DNA of 64,000 bases from Pseudeuparius sepicola (Eukaryota; Arthropoda; Insecta; Coleoptera; Anthribidae). The position numbers were made by a program, and so were the translations under genes. The notes under the pieces were generated by a model. The model made no database searches, was not told the DNA's origin, and worked only from the letters and a program-made list of their open reading frames with translations. The stretch is from NCBI GenBank assembly GCA_963920635.1, contig OY987300.1, positions 56,813,415 to 56,877,414 of the forward strand. Reading direction: 5' to 3'. Positions 46,935 to 56,907 of the stretch are shown one piece after another; the stretch's first letter is position 1, and the number at the start of each line of letters is the position of its first letter.

Positions 46935-46977
46935 CCTAAACCACAGCTTACCCTAAGGGTAAGCTGTGCCTAAACCA
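46935..46977. repeat. Perfect 27-bp palindrome flanked by 9-bp direct repeats
   Basis: CACAGCTTACCC (46942-46953) and GGGTAAGCTGTG (46957-46968) are perfect inverted copies around TAA. CCTAAACCA stands at 46935-46943 and again at 46969-46977. The layout resembles a minimal insertion with a target duplication, or an excision scar of a hairpin-forming element. Confidence 0.7.
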
Positions 46978-47699
46978 TCTGGGGTACCTTACGGTTATGG
47001 AAGTTGACACTCGCTCGTGACTGGATCAGGTCGCGATGTTGGTGGCTGCAATGGTGGCTGTGACGTGGCCGCCACTTTCATATGGTGAAAGTAACTATAT
47101 GAAGTAAAATAAGACAGTTTCAGCCACTAAGGTCATGTAACAAACACCTCAAGCACGCAAGTTTATGTGCGGAAATCACTTAGTATTTTAGGCAAAACAC
47201 CATAACAGTAAGGGTTATGTCGCTATTATGACGGAACGAACAGGCCATTGAATAGAAATTGATGTCTCGTCAATGCTTCATTACAGTATAAAAAATTTTA
47301 CCACATGGGCAGGGTGGCCTAAGAAAACTTAGAAAATATTTTTAGTTTTTTTTTACGATCTTTAAAAAAAGGGTAAAAACGCCAATTTTCCCTATAAATA
47401 TCCGCCCCTAATTACGTCATCCAATATGGCTTCGGAACGTACTGTCAGCTTGAAGTTATTTTCGCGGTGTTGCCGTTGTTTTAGGAAGGATAAAAATACC
47501 TTTTTACTCAAACGAATAAAAAAATACATAAATAACAATCGATTTGAATATGTACAGCCGCAGCGCTGTTAGATTTACCCGAGGTTCTCTCGGATTTGCC
47601 TTACCTTACTTTGAAATTTTACTAACCTAAATTCACCTGACCTCTTAAGCCATAAATAAAGGCGTAAACCCCGTTTTAATAGTTCGTTCTTTTAGCGCG
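46978..47699. other. Intergenic DNA, no gene recognised
   Basis: No supported feature. The patch at 47030-47100 is rich in GGTGGCTG/GTGGCCGCCAC motifs loosely similar to 49440-49540. Confidence 0.3.
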
Positions 47700-48210
47700 C
47701 AGTGCAGAACCCAAAACAACAGTTTATTTTCAATTAAAAGCTCACCCAATGTCGGAGTCAATGTCCTTCCATATTGTGTAAGGGCTGCTTAGGGGTAGTC
47801 GATTTACTCTATGCACTCACCCACCACGCATCAACAACTTTGGTGCAGTTGATTCCCTGGCTTGGATGTTCACTAATCGTGCCGCTCTCTCGTCGTACAC
47901 AGCACTCCGAGGCTCTTGGCGTCGAGTACCGGTGGTCTGGTCGGTCCGCCGTGGCAACAGTTCTTGATTTCCTGTATCTGGGGCACAGGGCGTTTCCAAA
48001 TTCTCCACAATTTTCCTTCTCCTGCCTCGGGCGATGCTCGAGGCTTCTCACTGCACTCCAACTTCCCTTTTTCTCCGCCTTTTTAGTCCCAAAAACCACG
48101 GGACCCGCGAAAGTGAGCTGTTGCACGTGTGCCGTTACTCCATTACTGTCCTCCCCTCTTGGCTCTCCCGCGCAAGTCACGACGCAAACTTCCCCTATCG
48201 CCTAAATTAA
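47700..48210. other. GC-rich segment open on both strands, possible exon or element end
   Basis: A 143-codon plus-strand frame (47774-48205) and a 123-codon minus-strand frame (47809-48180) overlap almost fully, so neither is convincing alone. On the minus strand a good splice donor, TGG|GTGAGTGC, lies at about 47825-47815, which would fit a first exon reading leftward. The sequence has no repeat signature of its own but abuts a mariner fragment, so it may also be part of a mobile element. Confidence 0.25.
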
Positions 48211-48318
48211 AGCAAAGGTTTCCCAGTGCGTTCATCTGAGTTTCAACATCAGCACTACCCATACATCTTATTGGAATACTGTCGCTTAGAAATAACAATA
48301 CAACTAAAAACTAATTAA

Positions 48319-48567
48319 ATGGAAAAGTTACGGCCTGGCACACCAGACTTGAATCCAATGGATTTTTGTATTTGGGGATACATGAAGGCGATTGTGTACG
48401 AACAGGAAATCGACAACGAGCAGCAGTTACGTGAACGAATTGAAGGTGCAGCTGATCAAATCCGGAATTATCATGAACTTTTTGCACGTATCCGGACTTC
48501 TTTAATTAACCGAGTGAATTTGTGCATCGAGGTTAACGGCGGCCCCTTTAAACAACTGCTGTTTTAG
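48319..48567 (+). pseudogene. mariner/Tc1-type transposase fragment, C-terminal
   Basis: The translation starts in a degraded form of the conserved block around the third catalytic aspartate: TPDLNPMDFCIWGYMK matches the S-P-D-L-N-P-x-D-F-x-x-W-x-x-L-K signature of mariner-like transposases. It continues with the C-terminal helical segment (INRVNLCIEVNGGPFKQLLF) to a stop. The first two catalytic aspartates and the DNA-binding domains are absent upstream, where GC-rich unrelated sequence lies. The inverted terminal repeats were not found. It is therefore a dead 5'-truncated remnant. Confidence 0.82.
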
Positions 48568-49225
48568 AAAATGTGACTGTTGTGTTGTGTAGTGTAGTGC
48601 TGTGGGACATTTAATGTAAAAAAGCAAGAAAACAGAAAATGGTACAATATTCAATCCTGGAAATAACAGAAAAGTAGGTCCTCGGATAAATTGATAGAGG
48701 TGGCAACGCCGCCCTATTTCACTACCTGTCACTACCATTGACATAGGCGAAATTTTAAGACACGTCTCGGCGGGCGTCCATAGGCGGCGTTTTTTTTGAG
48801 GGGTTTTAAAGAATTTGAAAAAAAAATTGGGCTTATGATACATTTTGATTTTGGCAAGTCTAACTTTTCTTCATCTACCATAAATTTTTTTGTACTAAGT
48901 GATAGTTAACCCTGTATAGTACCTACCTATATTAGTATGCAATTATTGGTTTTACTTAACCAAGAATAATAAAAAAATATTTGCGGTATGTAGGTGCATA
49001 ATATGTTTAAAAAGGTGTTCTTCTCATTTTTTATTTTATTTTATTTTTAAAAAATATTGAATGTTGAGGGAGGGCGTGCCCATATTTTGAATTATGACAT
49101 CTATATATTTGACAGTAAACTTGAAATCGTTTTGTTTTTATCCCCATCTCCTAATTAAATAAATATTCCCGCGATTGACACCGCCAATTTCAGTAATTTC
49201 GGCAGCAGGATATATCTAATAAGAA
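48568..49225. other. Intergenic DNA, possibly 3' flank of the mariner remnant
   Basis: The first 100 bp may be the 3' untranslated part of the mariner element. The rest is AT-rich and unassigned. Confidence 0.3.
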
Positions 49226-49365
49226 GTCTGTTTGGGCAGAACTTGAAACTGTTTGAAATCAATTGAAACCAACAGGAGCATGCGCAGTTTCATTTTAACG
49301 TTCCAAAAAGGAAATGCTCATGTTCGTGACAGTTTTAAACTGATTTAAGTTCTGCGGAAACAGAC
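49226..49365. mobile_element. MITE, family with GTCTGTTT...GCAGAA ends, copy 2
   Basis: A 140-bp second copy of the 18591-18743 element. Ends GTCTGTTTGGGCAGAACTT and the complement of GTCTGTTTCCGCAGAACTT are inverted repeats, and GGAGCATGCGC is in the centre. No clear target duplication remains here. The arms would pair as a hairpin. Confidence 0.7.
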
Positions 49366-51339
49366 TTAATGGCCCTAATGTTTGTAACTAGCTAAATAGT
49401 TGAACGACAAAGACGAAGTTTCACGTAGGAGGCCTCGTAGGTCACTACGCGCCCACGTTGTCGCCACGTAACCGTCACGTGGTTGCGGAACCTAACGGTA
49501 TAAGATGCAAAAACTTGGTGGCAACGTGGCAGCCACCCAAAAAGTGTTCCCCATTTTGGTGACAGCCAGATTAGGTATAGGACCGTTCCTATCACTAACT
49601 GATAAACACTTTAAAGTTTCTACGATATAGTCGTCGTTACGTGGCGTCCACGAAAAATGCTACTTGGGGTCGCCCAAGCCAAGCAGTTTATCGCATGAGA
49701 TGCCAAGTGTACCTTGAAGCATAATGGACAAAATAAATGAAAACGTATTTTCATCATTCTATTCTGTTCTGATAATCGTGTCATCACCGGTTAATTTAAT
49801 AATTTCTACCTATTGTTATACTTAATCTTTTATTACCCATCTTTTACATGTAATAATAACAAACCTGTCAGTAAACCTATACGTATGCTTTTTCGTATTG
49901 TTTGTCATTGCTACTTTATTTTTTCTAATTATTAGTTTGCCGTGCTTCCCGCTGTAATTTTTATTACATACTGTCTTAAATAGATAATTTTTTTTTAATT
50001 TTTAGCGCGTTTTCATTTATTTTGTCTTATGTTTCAAGGCACACCTAACATCTGATAATTGGGCGGCGTGTGGTATTCTAAAATTGGTTATTTAAAAAAT
50101 CATTCCCAATCGAAATAGTAGTTAGTGTCTGTGAGATATCTTCCCTTAGATCAATCTAAAAAAATATGTGCAGAATGCAGGATTTTTCTCAGCTCTTCAG
50201 AGGTTTCTGTAGTTTTCACGCACTGAATACAAATTAATAATTATTAAATTAAAATAGCTATATGACCCCCAACTATCGAGTTCTACAAATTTGTGTAACC
50301 TGATTTTTTCAGTCGGCTTCAACAATGTTTCTGTGTCTCCTTTAATTAAAGGTAATAAATTTGTGAAAAAATATGTTAGTAAGTTAATCATTTAGAAACA
50401 TGGAAAGCATTAAGTTATCCGTTATCCACAGTTTTGGAAGCATCAGTATTGACCGTTTGTTTGTTTATTCCAACCGGGGTGGTCGCTCCAACTTCTATAG
50501 CTAGGGGGTGTTTCGAATATAAGTAATATGGTGGGGTGAGAGAAGAATCCCAGCAATATCGCAGACGTTAAGGGACGTGATACTGACCACAAATGGACTA
50601 ATATTGGAACTTCGGTTAGGGGGCTTCAATTATTAAAAAATGAAAATGGCTTTATGAATAGATAGTGTCTCGTACACCAAAACAATATTATTGGAAATTG
50701 GTCTATATCTATGCAAACACCATATGTTATAAAAAAAATATCGCCTGTACACTATTCACCATCTAAAAAATATCAACAAACCATATTCGATGACCCATTT
50801 CTTAACTATGAATACTTATAATGAGGGTGAATAAAAAACTATGACTACCTATACATTTTTAAAAGTAAGCACAGGGGTATACAGGAAAAGTTACAGGAAC
50901 TTTGCAATCTCAGCGCATTTTCAAAAAGAAAATGATTTGTTGTAATTATTGCTTATTCACCACCGTGTGTAGACAATATAAATGATAAATCAAACTGATA
51001 GTAGAAAATCTTATTTTAAGCAAGAAAGTTCATACATAATTATAGGTCTTAAGTAATGCTTAATAAGAAAGTTACAGGGTCTGAAAATTTATTAAAAACC
51101 GGGTTTTTCTGAATATTTTGGTAAATTATACATGCTTGTATCTTGTATCTACAATTTGGTATGGCTTATAAGTAAGGGCGCGGAAGGAAATAGAACGGGG
51201 GCGCTAGAGTTGCACTAGAGGCGTGTTGGCAGGTAAGTTGTACCCCCTTTTCGCGAAAATTACCCACGCCTATGGCATATTTGAAATATTTGTTGGGTTC
51301 CCGATAATCTCCATTCAACTCTGCATAAAAAAATTATCC
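49366..51339. other. Intergenic DNA, no gene recognised
   Basis: 49430-49550 has a CACGTGG/CCACGTTG-rich balanced patch. The remainder is AT-rich. No coding frame is supported. Confidence 0.3.
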
Positions 51340-51620
51340 TGCCAAGAAAAACTGATAGGATTGGAAATTGTAACTGTGTGCTCAGATAATTGCAGAAAAT
51401 TACACCGGGTCTTCGGTTCTCTTGAGGCTATGAAATTGTTTGATTTATTTTTTTATTAAAGTGATTTTCAGGCTAATTTTGTGCCCCACAAAAAAACGTA
51501 AAAAGGCAAAATATGGTAATTTTGGATAGCTATAGGCGACGTTAAAAAAGGAATGGGAATCCGACAAAAATTTTCATGTTTTCAAGAGAACCGAAGACCC
51601 TGTGTAATTTTCTTAAACTC
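51340..51620. repeat. Small inverted-repeat pair
   Basis: GAAAATTACACCGGGTCTTC then GGTTCTCTTGA (about 51394-51424) recurs as the reverse complement at about 51583-51615. The intervening 160 bp are AT-rich. It is probably the core of a decayed foldback element. Confidence 0.5.
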
Positions 51621-51814
51621 GCTGAGCCCGTTTGCAGACAGCTTCTCAGTAGGTACCATCAATTTGCAATATAAGAATTTTCCTCTATCACTTAACATAA
51701 GCATTCTACGGCTATTTTTTAAATATTGCGCGACATGTTGGCTGTGGATTCGCCGATTTCCATTTCAAATCCATAAAATCTTTCTTTTTGGAGATAATCA
51801 CCTGAACTCTTTTT

Positions 51815-52052
51815 CAAAGTGTTGGTGTGCAAAGATCCAATACAAAATATACCGAGTGTGTTTCTCTATGCCATCTCGAAGTACTGAATATTTTGGGGCT
51901 AAAATTCTTGTATGTCAAAACAGCCCCCGGCGCTATAAACGAACTAAGTCGGAAAATACAGAAACCTTCCAGTCAGTAAGTCCATATGAGTTAAGGTGGC
52001 TGGTGTGCCACAACAGTAAACGCAAAAAAATGTATATCATCTTAAGACAATA
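51815..52052 (+). repeat. Dispersed repeat family C, copy 2
   Basis: Direct-orientation partner of 45580-45835. The 166-codon frame covering 51553-52053 runs through this repeat and through the inverted repeat before it, and is not preserved in the other copy, so I do not call it a gene. Confidence 0.6.
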
Positions 52053-52180
52053 GTGACTTCGTTGGCAAAGCTCCAATAATTTAAATTGTTTTTTATTTGT
52101 TGTTTAGCATTTTGTGACAAATAACTTATTTTGTGTTTAATATTTTTTCAATAATTTTAAAACACTATTGACCAGCATAA

Positions 52181-52329
52181 AGTTTGATAAAAATTATATA
52201 TATATATAATATATATATATAATATATATATAATTATATATATATATAATTATATATATATATATAATTATATATATATATAATTATATATATTATATAT
52301 ATATATAATTATATTTTTTATCAAATTTT
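52181..52329. repeat. (TA)n tract within an inverted repeat
   Basis: About 120 bp of alternating TATATA with periodic AATTA interruptions lie between TTTGATAAAAATTATA and its inverted counterpart TATATTTTTTATCAAA. The whole can extrude as one long hairpin or cruciform. Replication slippage probably expanded the AT core of a small palindromic element. Confidence 0.85.
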
Positions 52330-52408
52330 GTATATGGGGGCTTCTGCGTGCCCTGAGTCAGATTTTAAATAGAAAATCGCCAAATAGTTTTGTGAAAATC
52401 GAGGATAT

Positions 52409-53967
52409 ACAGGGTGGCCCACCACGAACTGCATCGATCTATATATGGAAAACTAAAAGAAGGAAAATTCTGAAAACTTGGCACCTCACCAATGCCGATG
52501 TGCGCTGCTCAACTAAAATATTTTGGTGAATCTGGCACTTCCAGTTATACCGGAAGTCGATATCAATTTTCTTATTTCAAATGGAACACCCTATATATTA
52601 TTGCATTATTGGATTCTAGGCATCATTTTGGAACAAAAACATGCAACATGTCCTATGTCTAAATCCAACCGTTTTTGACATATTTGCATTTTTCCGAAAA
52701 AAAATACAGGTGCAGACCTTAAGTCAATTAGCAATTTATACGAGGAAACCGCGAAATTTCCAAACGAATTTTTGGCATCGTGTAACAAGAGTCCCTGACC
52801 TACTGATCTCTGCTGAGAAATAAATCCGTTTTTATACAAGGTGTTCACAAATTATAAATAAAAATTACATTCAAAATGTGCTTAAATCTCGAAATTTTCA
52901 AATGAAAACCCCCATTTTTTTAATGCGATCTTATTCACCACTAAAAATGATGACAACTTTGTGTAAGGTTTCCTATACCTAAATGCAGTAATTTTCGATT
53001 AATTTACGAAAAACCCACTTTTCGCCCATATAAAATGCGGGGAAAATCATATTAGCCGTGGACGTTGAAGAGACAATCGCGTCTGAGGAAATGTCACTTG
53101 GTTTATAAATTATTGTCAACAATATCTAATGCCGGCGCGCTTAAATTACACAAACGAAGATTATGTATCGCACGTTCTTGATATTACTTTGTTGCATTCT
53201 CCGTTGATAATGAACAAATTTAAATAATCTTTGTTTGTGTAATTTAAGCGCGCCGGCATTATTGTTGACAATAATTTATAAACCAAGTGACATTTCCTCA
53301 GTCGCGATTGTCTTTTCAACGTCCACGGCTAATATGATTTTCCAAGCGTTAAGCAAACCCCGCATTTTATGGGCGAAATGTGGGTTTTTCGTAAATTAAT
53401 CGAAAATTACTGCATTTAGGTATAGGAAACCTTACACAAAGTTGTCATAATTTTTAGTGGTGAATAAGACCGCATTAAAAAAATGGGGTTTCCATTTGAA
53501 AATTTCGAGATTTATTCACATTTTGAATGTAATTTTTATACATATTTTGTGAATACCCTGTATAAGAACGGATTTATTTCTCAGCAGAGATCACTAGGTC
53601 AGGGCTTCTGTTACACGATGCCAAAAATTCGTTTTGAAATTTCGTGTTTTCCTCGTATAAATTGCTAATTGACTTTAGGTCTGCACCTGTAATTTTTTTC
53701 GGAAAAATGCAAATATCTCAAAAACGGTTAGATTTAGACATAGGACATGTTGCATGTTTTTGTTCCAAAATTATGCCTAGAATCCAAAAATGCAATAATA
53801 TATTTGAGATAAGAAAGTTGATATCGACTTCTGGTATAACCGGAAGTGCTAGATTCACCAAAATATTTTAGTTGAGCAGCGCCCATCGGCATTGCCAAAT
53901 TTTCAGAATTTTCCTACTTTTAGTTTTCTATATATAGAACGATGCAGTTCGTGGTGGGCCACCCTGT
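52409..53967. mobile_element. Long foldback element with TATACAGGGTGGCCCACC ends
   Basis: The element is 1559 bp. Inverted arms of about 750 bp meet in a centre near 53165-53227. Ends are ACAGGGTGGCCCACCACGAA and its complement, each bordered by TATA/TAT-type flanks. Paired blocks include CAACTAAAATATTTTGGTGA near the outside and AATGCCGGCGCGCTTAAATT near the loop. The arms differ by few mismatches and small indels. Open frames inside are not recognised transposases, so it is non-autonomous. Its transcript would be a long double-stranded hairpin. Confidence 0.88.
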
Positions 53968-54719
53968 ATAAAAATCCTGGCCGGCTCTTAATTTGCATTT
54001 TGAAAATTGTAGGAAGATCAAAAGAAGCGGTTTTTGAAGGCCTTTGAATCAAAAATAAGTGTAGGCGATTATCCTCAAAAATAAAGATTTGTATGGATTT
54101 GTATGTATTGTAAGTAGACACCCGCCTGTATCCAAAATTGCCTCGTTTATTTTTTTTTTGTATAGTAATTTATATGCACGGTGTCTCTAATGTTAGGTAC
54201 ATATATGTGTTAACGATTAAAAAATGACGTTGGGGTCAGAGCTACTTTATCAGAAAGTAAATTACAGTTGTTTTGCCTAAATCATTTTTCTGAAAATAAT
54301 TGGCTGCTTTTGCTATTTTCACTATTAAATTCTTATCTTCTTATCTTCTGTTGGCTGTGGCTTCTTATCTTCTGTTGGCTGTGGCTCCAATGGTGAAGGT
54401 ATAGATGATGAAAGTATTCTGTTTTGTTATGCTTTACATTTATTTTACCTACTATTTTGTATTTCGGTCAATGCTAGTAAGTATGCCTAAAAATATTTAA
54501 GCCTAAGGAAGTTACTTTAAATCGTGCATGGAATATACCTATACAGTAATGTCTGTTGACTCAGAGCTTACCTGTTGTGAGATAAAATTTGCAAAACGGC
54601 CTGTGCGCCCCCTCCAAAATTTCGAAACTGTTCCATTTCATCTACAGTTTCGAAGGCAAGTCAGGTTCCCGAGGCAGCTATAAGCTATAAGACCTCGGTA
54701 CATTTTTCAGTTCGTTATC
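53968..54719. other. AT-rich intergenic DNA with a small tandem duplication
   Basis: Contains two 24-bp units of TTATCTTCTGTTGGCTGTGG (54341 and 54365), preceded by a partial unit. Nothing else is supported. Confidence 0.4.
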
Positions 54720-55090
54720 CATTTCGTTGCACCGAACGGAAATCCAGCAAAAATCCGGCGTGACAAAAAGCTCGTCGCGATTCGGGCGGCGTCGTCCCCG
54801 GCCCCTTATGAATCGGCCGGCGCGCGTTTTTCCCTTTTTAATTAGTGCGCGACCGCGCGCGCAAAAAGACGTCTGCGCGGCCGGGATAATGAGGGCGGCC
54901 CCGCCAGGTCCGGCAAAAAACCGGGGCCCCCGGTCCGCCGCCGCCGCCGGCCAATCAGTTTCGGTCCGAGATACATTTTTCATATCGGGGCCTCTTCGGC
55001 CGGGATTCCTCCGCGCCGGCTGCTTATGCCGCTCGGACCCGTTTAATAAACGGGACGTTCTGCTGACGCGTCGTTAGGGGCGCGACAGGG
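54720..55090. other. CpG-rich island
   Basis: This is a strongly CpG-rich stretch with GCCGCCGCCGCCGGCCAATC (a CCAAT box) and TTTTTAATTAGTGCGCGACC (a homeodomain-like TAATTA core). Overlapping frames of 101 and 116 codons on opposite strands are arginine/proline-rich and are composition artefacts. It may be the promoter or a conserved regulatory block of a gene outside the window. Confidence 0.4.
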
Positions 55091-55594
55091 ACGGACCGGT
55101 CGATGCAAGCGAATACGCGCAGCTTTCGCAAAGTTGGTTAGTTCCCGGTGGTTCCGCAAGCGTATCTTTTACACAAATTACCTGGCTTTCAACATTGAGC
55201 GATTTCATTAGAAAACAAACGATCATCCCCCTTGTCGGAAAAATTAGACATGCGCGATCTTCCAATTCATTCAAATGATCATCGTCTACAGTGCTCCAAA
55301 GGCGCCTTCTTTTATAACTTTTTGGGTGTTTGGTTATAGTATCCTCAATGGCACATTTTCACATTTTTTTATAAGCACGCCACGAATTATACTGAAAATA
55401 AAGCTTAAAAATATATTTGACAACGTTTTGATATTATACAGGAAGATTCATTGGGAATGGGAAATCCCAAAGTCGGAGACAGGAGGGGATCAAAATATGA
55501 CTATTGAGGTCAATAAGCTTTATAGAAATGTTGTTTGTTTAAGAGGAGTGTTCTTTTTTAATTGAAATGTGGCCATATTATTATTATCTACCAA
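55091..55594. other. Intergenic DNA, no gene recognised
   Basis: A 96-codon frame at 55275-55565 is hydrophobic and AT-driven, without a recognised domain. Confidence 0.25.
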
Positions 55595-55870
55595 AATTAT
55601 GAAGCTTCTGAACTGACACTGCTGTGTTTTTTGGAATGGAGAATACGCTGATGATGTTACGTATCTTACAGAGGGCTATTTTTGGATCGTCCTGTTTTTG
55701 TATCGTTACTTTTTTGGGTTATCTTTTTGGCCTTCCTGGGTTGTAAATTAAGTGCATCTTTTCATTCTCCAACAAAAGGGTAGCCACTTTTTTTTTCACA
55801 AGGATAAAATCAACCGTTTGCGTTGAATTCGGCAAAATGTGCTCCAAAATGAAGAAAAAAAATTTCAAAT
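55595..55870 (+). repeat. Family E arm, solitary copy
   Basis: Matches one arm of the inverted repeat at 1358-3115: shared blocks include GCTGCTGTG, GGTTATCTTT, AGTGCATCTTTTCATT and GATAAAATCAACCGTTTG. The partner arm is not seen nearby, so this is a half-element or a recombination product. Confidence 0.55.
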
Positions 55871-56391
55871 GCGGGCATTGGACAAACCACTGGTTTTCTT
55901 GAAACAGTGTCTAAATGAACTTTATAGTGTTTTAAGTTCAATGTACTTTGTTTACTGAATCAACAGGTTATATACAAATTTGGACTATGCGGGGAAATGC
56001 AACCATATTTTAAGGGCGAATACTCAGTATCATTTATGACATTTTTTCCTATATAAGTTTATATCCTCAAATATTTCATTTTCGAACATCCTGTATAAAC
56101 TACATAAACGCTGAAAAAATCTTGCTTTGGCTTCTATAACTTTTATCTATCTAACCTCAAAAATATAGAAAATAAAAGCTTGTAATAAAGGGTGTAAAAT
56201 ATGTATACCTAGGTACCTTATCACATGGTAAAATTGAAAAAGGAATAACTTTTTCAAGTATACCTAAAACTTTTTGAAATGTCTATAAATAAAAAAATCT
56301 AAGTTTTATCAACTTTTGCGCAATTGCTCAGTTTTTCATTCTGAACACTTTACTGGCGCGAAAGAAATTGAAAATTTTCAAGGTGTATATA
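55871..56391. other. AT-rich intergenic DNA, nothing recognised
   Basis: No supported feature precedes the foldback terminus at 56392. Confidence 0.3.
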
Positions 56392-56907
56392 GGCCAGGGT
56401 AGATAATTTTTGAGAACAAAAAAATCTAGAACAGCATGACACCCATTGGAAAAGGAAGAAAATATAGCAAAAAGAACAGAAAAAATAATTTAAGGGCGAT
56501 TTGAGGTACGGAAGTTGTGGTGGGTGATCTTTTAGTGGTGGAAAACGGTTTATCATGATTTCCGGCAAAACTGAAACTCCTATCGAAAAAAGTTGAATAG
56601 CAATAGTATAGTAGGCTATTACTGTATACAAGTGCTTTAATTTGTCTGGTGGTTGTGCTTGGTTTTTTTTTTTGTGTAGAATTGTAAAAGTATTGTCATT
56701 TTGTTGACTGTGGTGCTGCTGCTGTATGGACAGATTGTTCTACGTGTGAGATTGACTCCCTGGGTTTTTGTTCAGCTTATTTTCGCGAGTTTCCTTTGTG
56801 TCACTGCATTTGTGCTGGCGTTTTTTTTGTTGTTTTTAATTCCGCAAGGAATTTTTTGTTGGTCTCCATACCTTCTATGCTGGTTATAGGCCGGAAGACG
56901 GTAGAGA

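Noticed and set aside
51553..52053. 166-codon plus-strand frame
   Set aside because: It runs through an inverted repeat and a family C copy whose partner at 45580 does not keep the frame, so it is probably chance.
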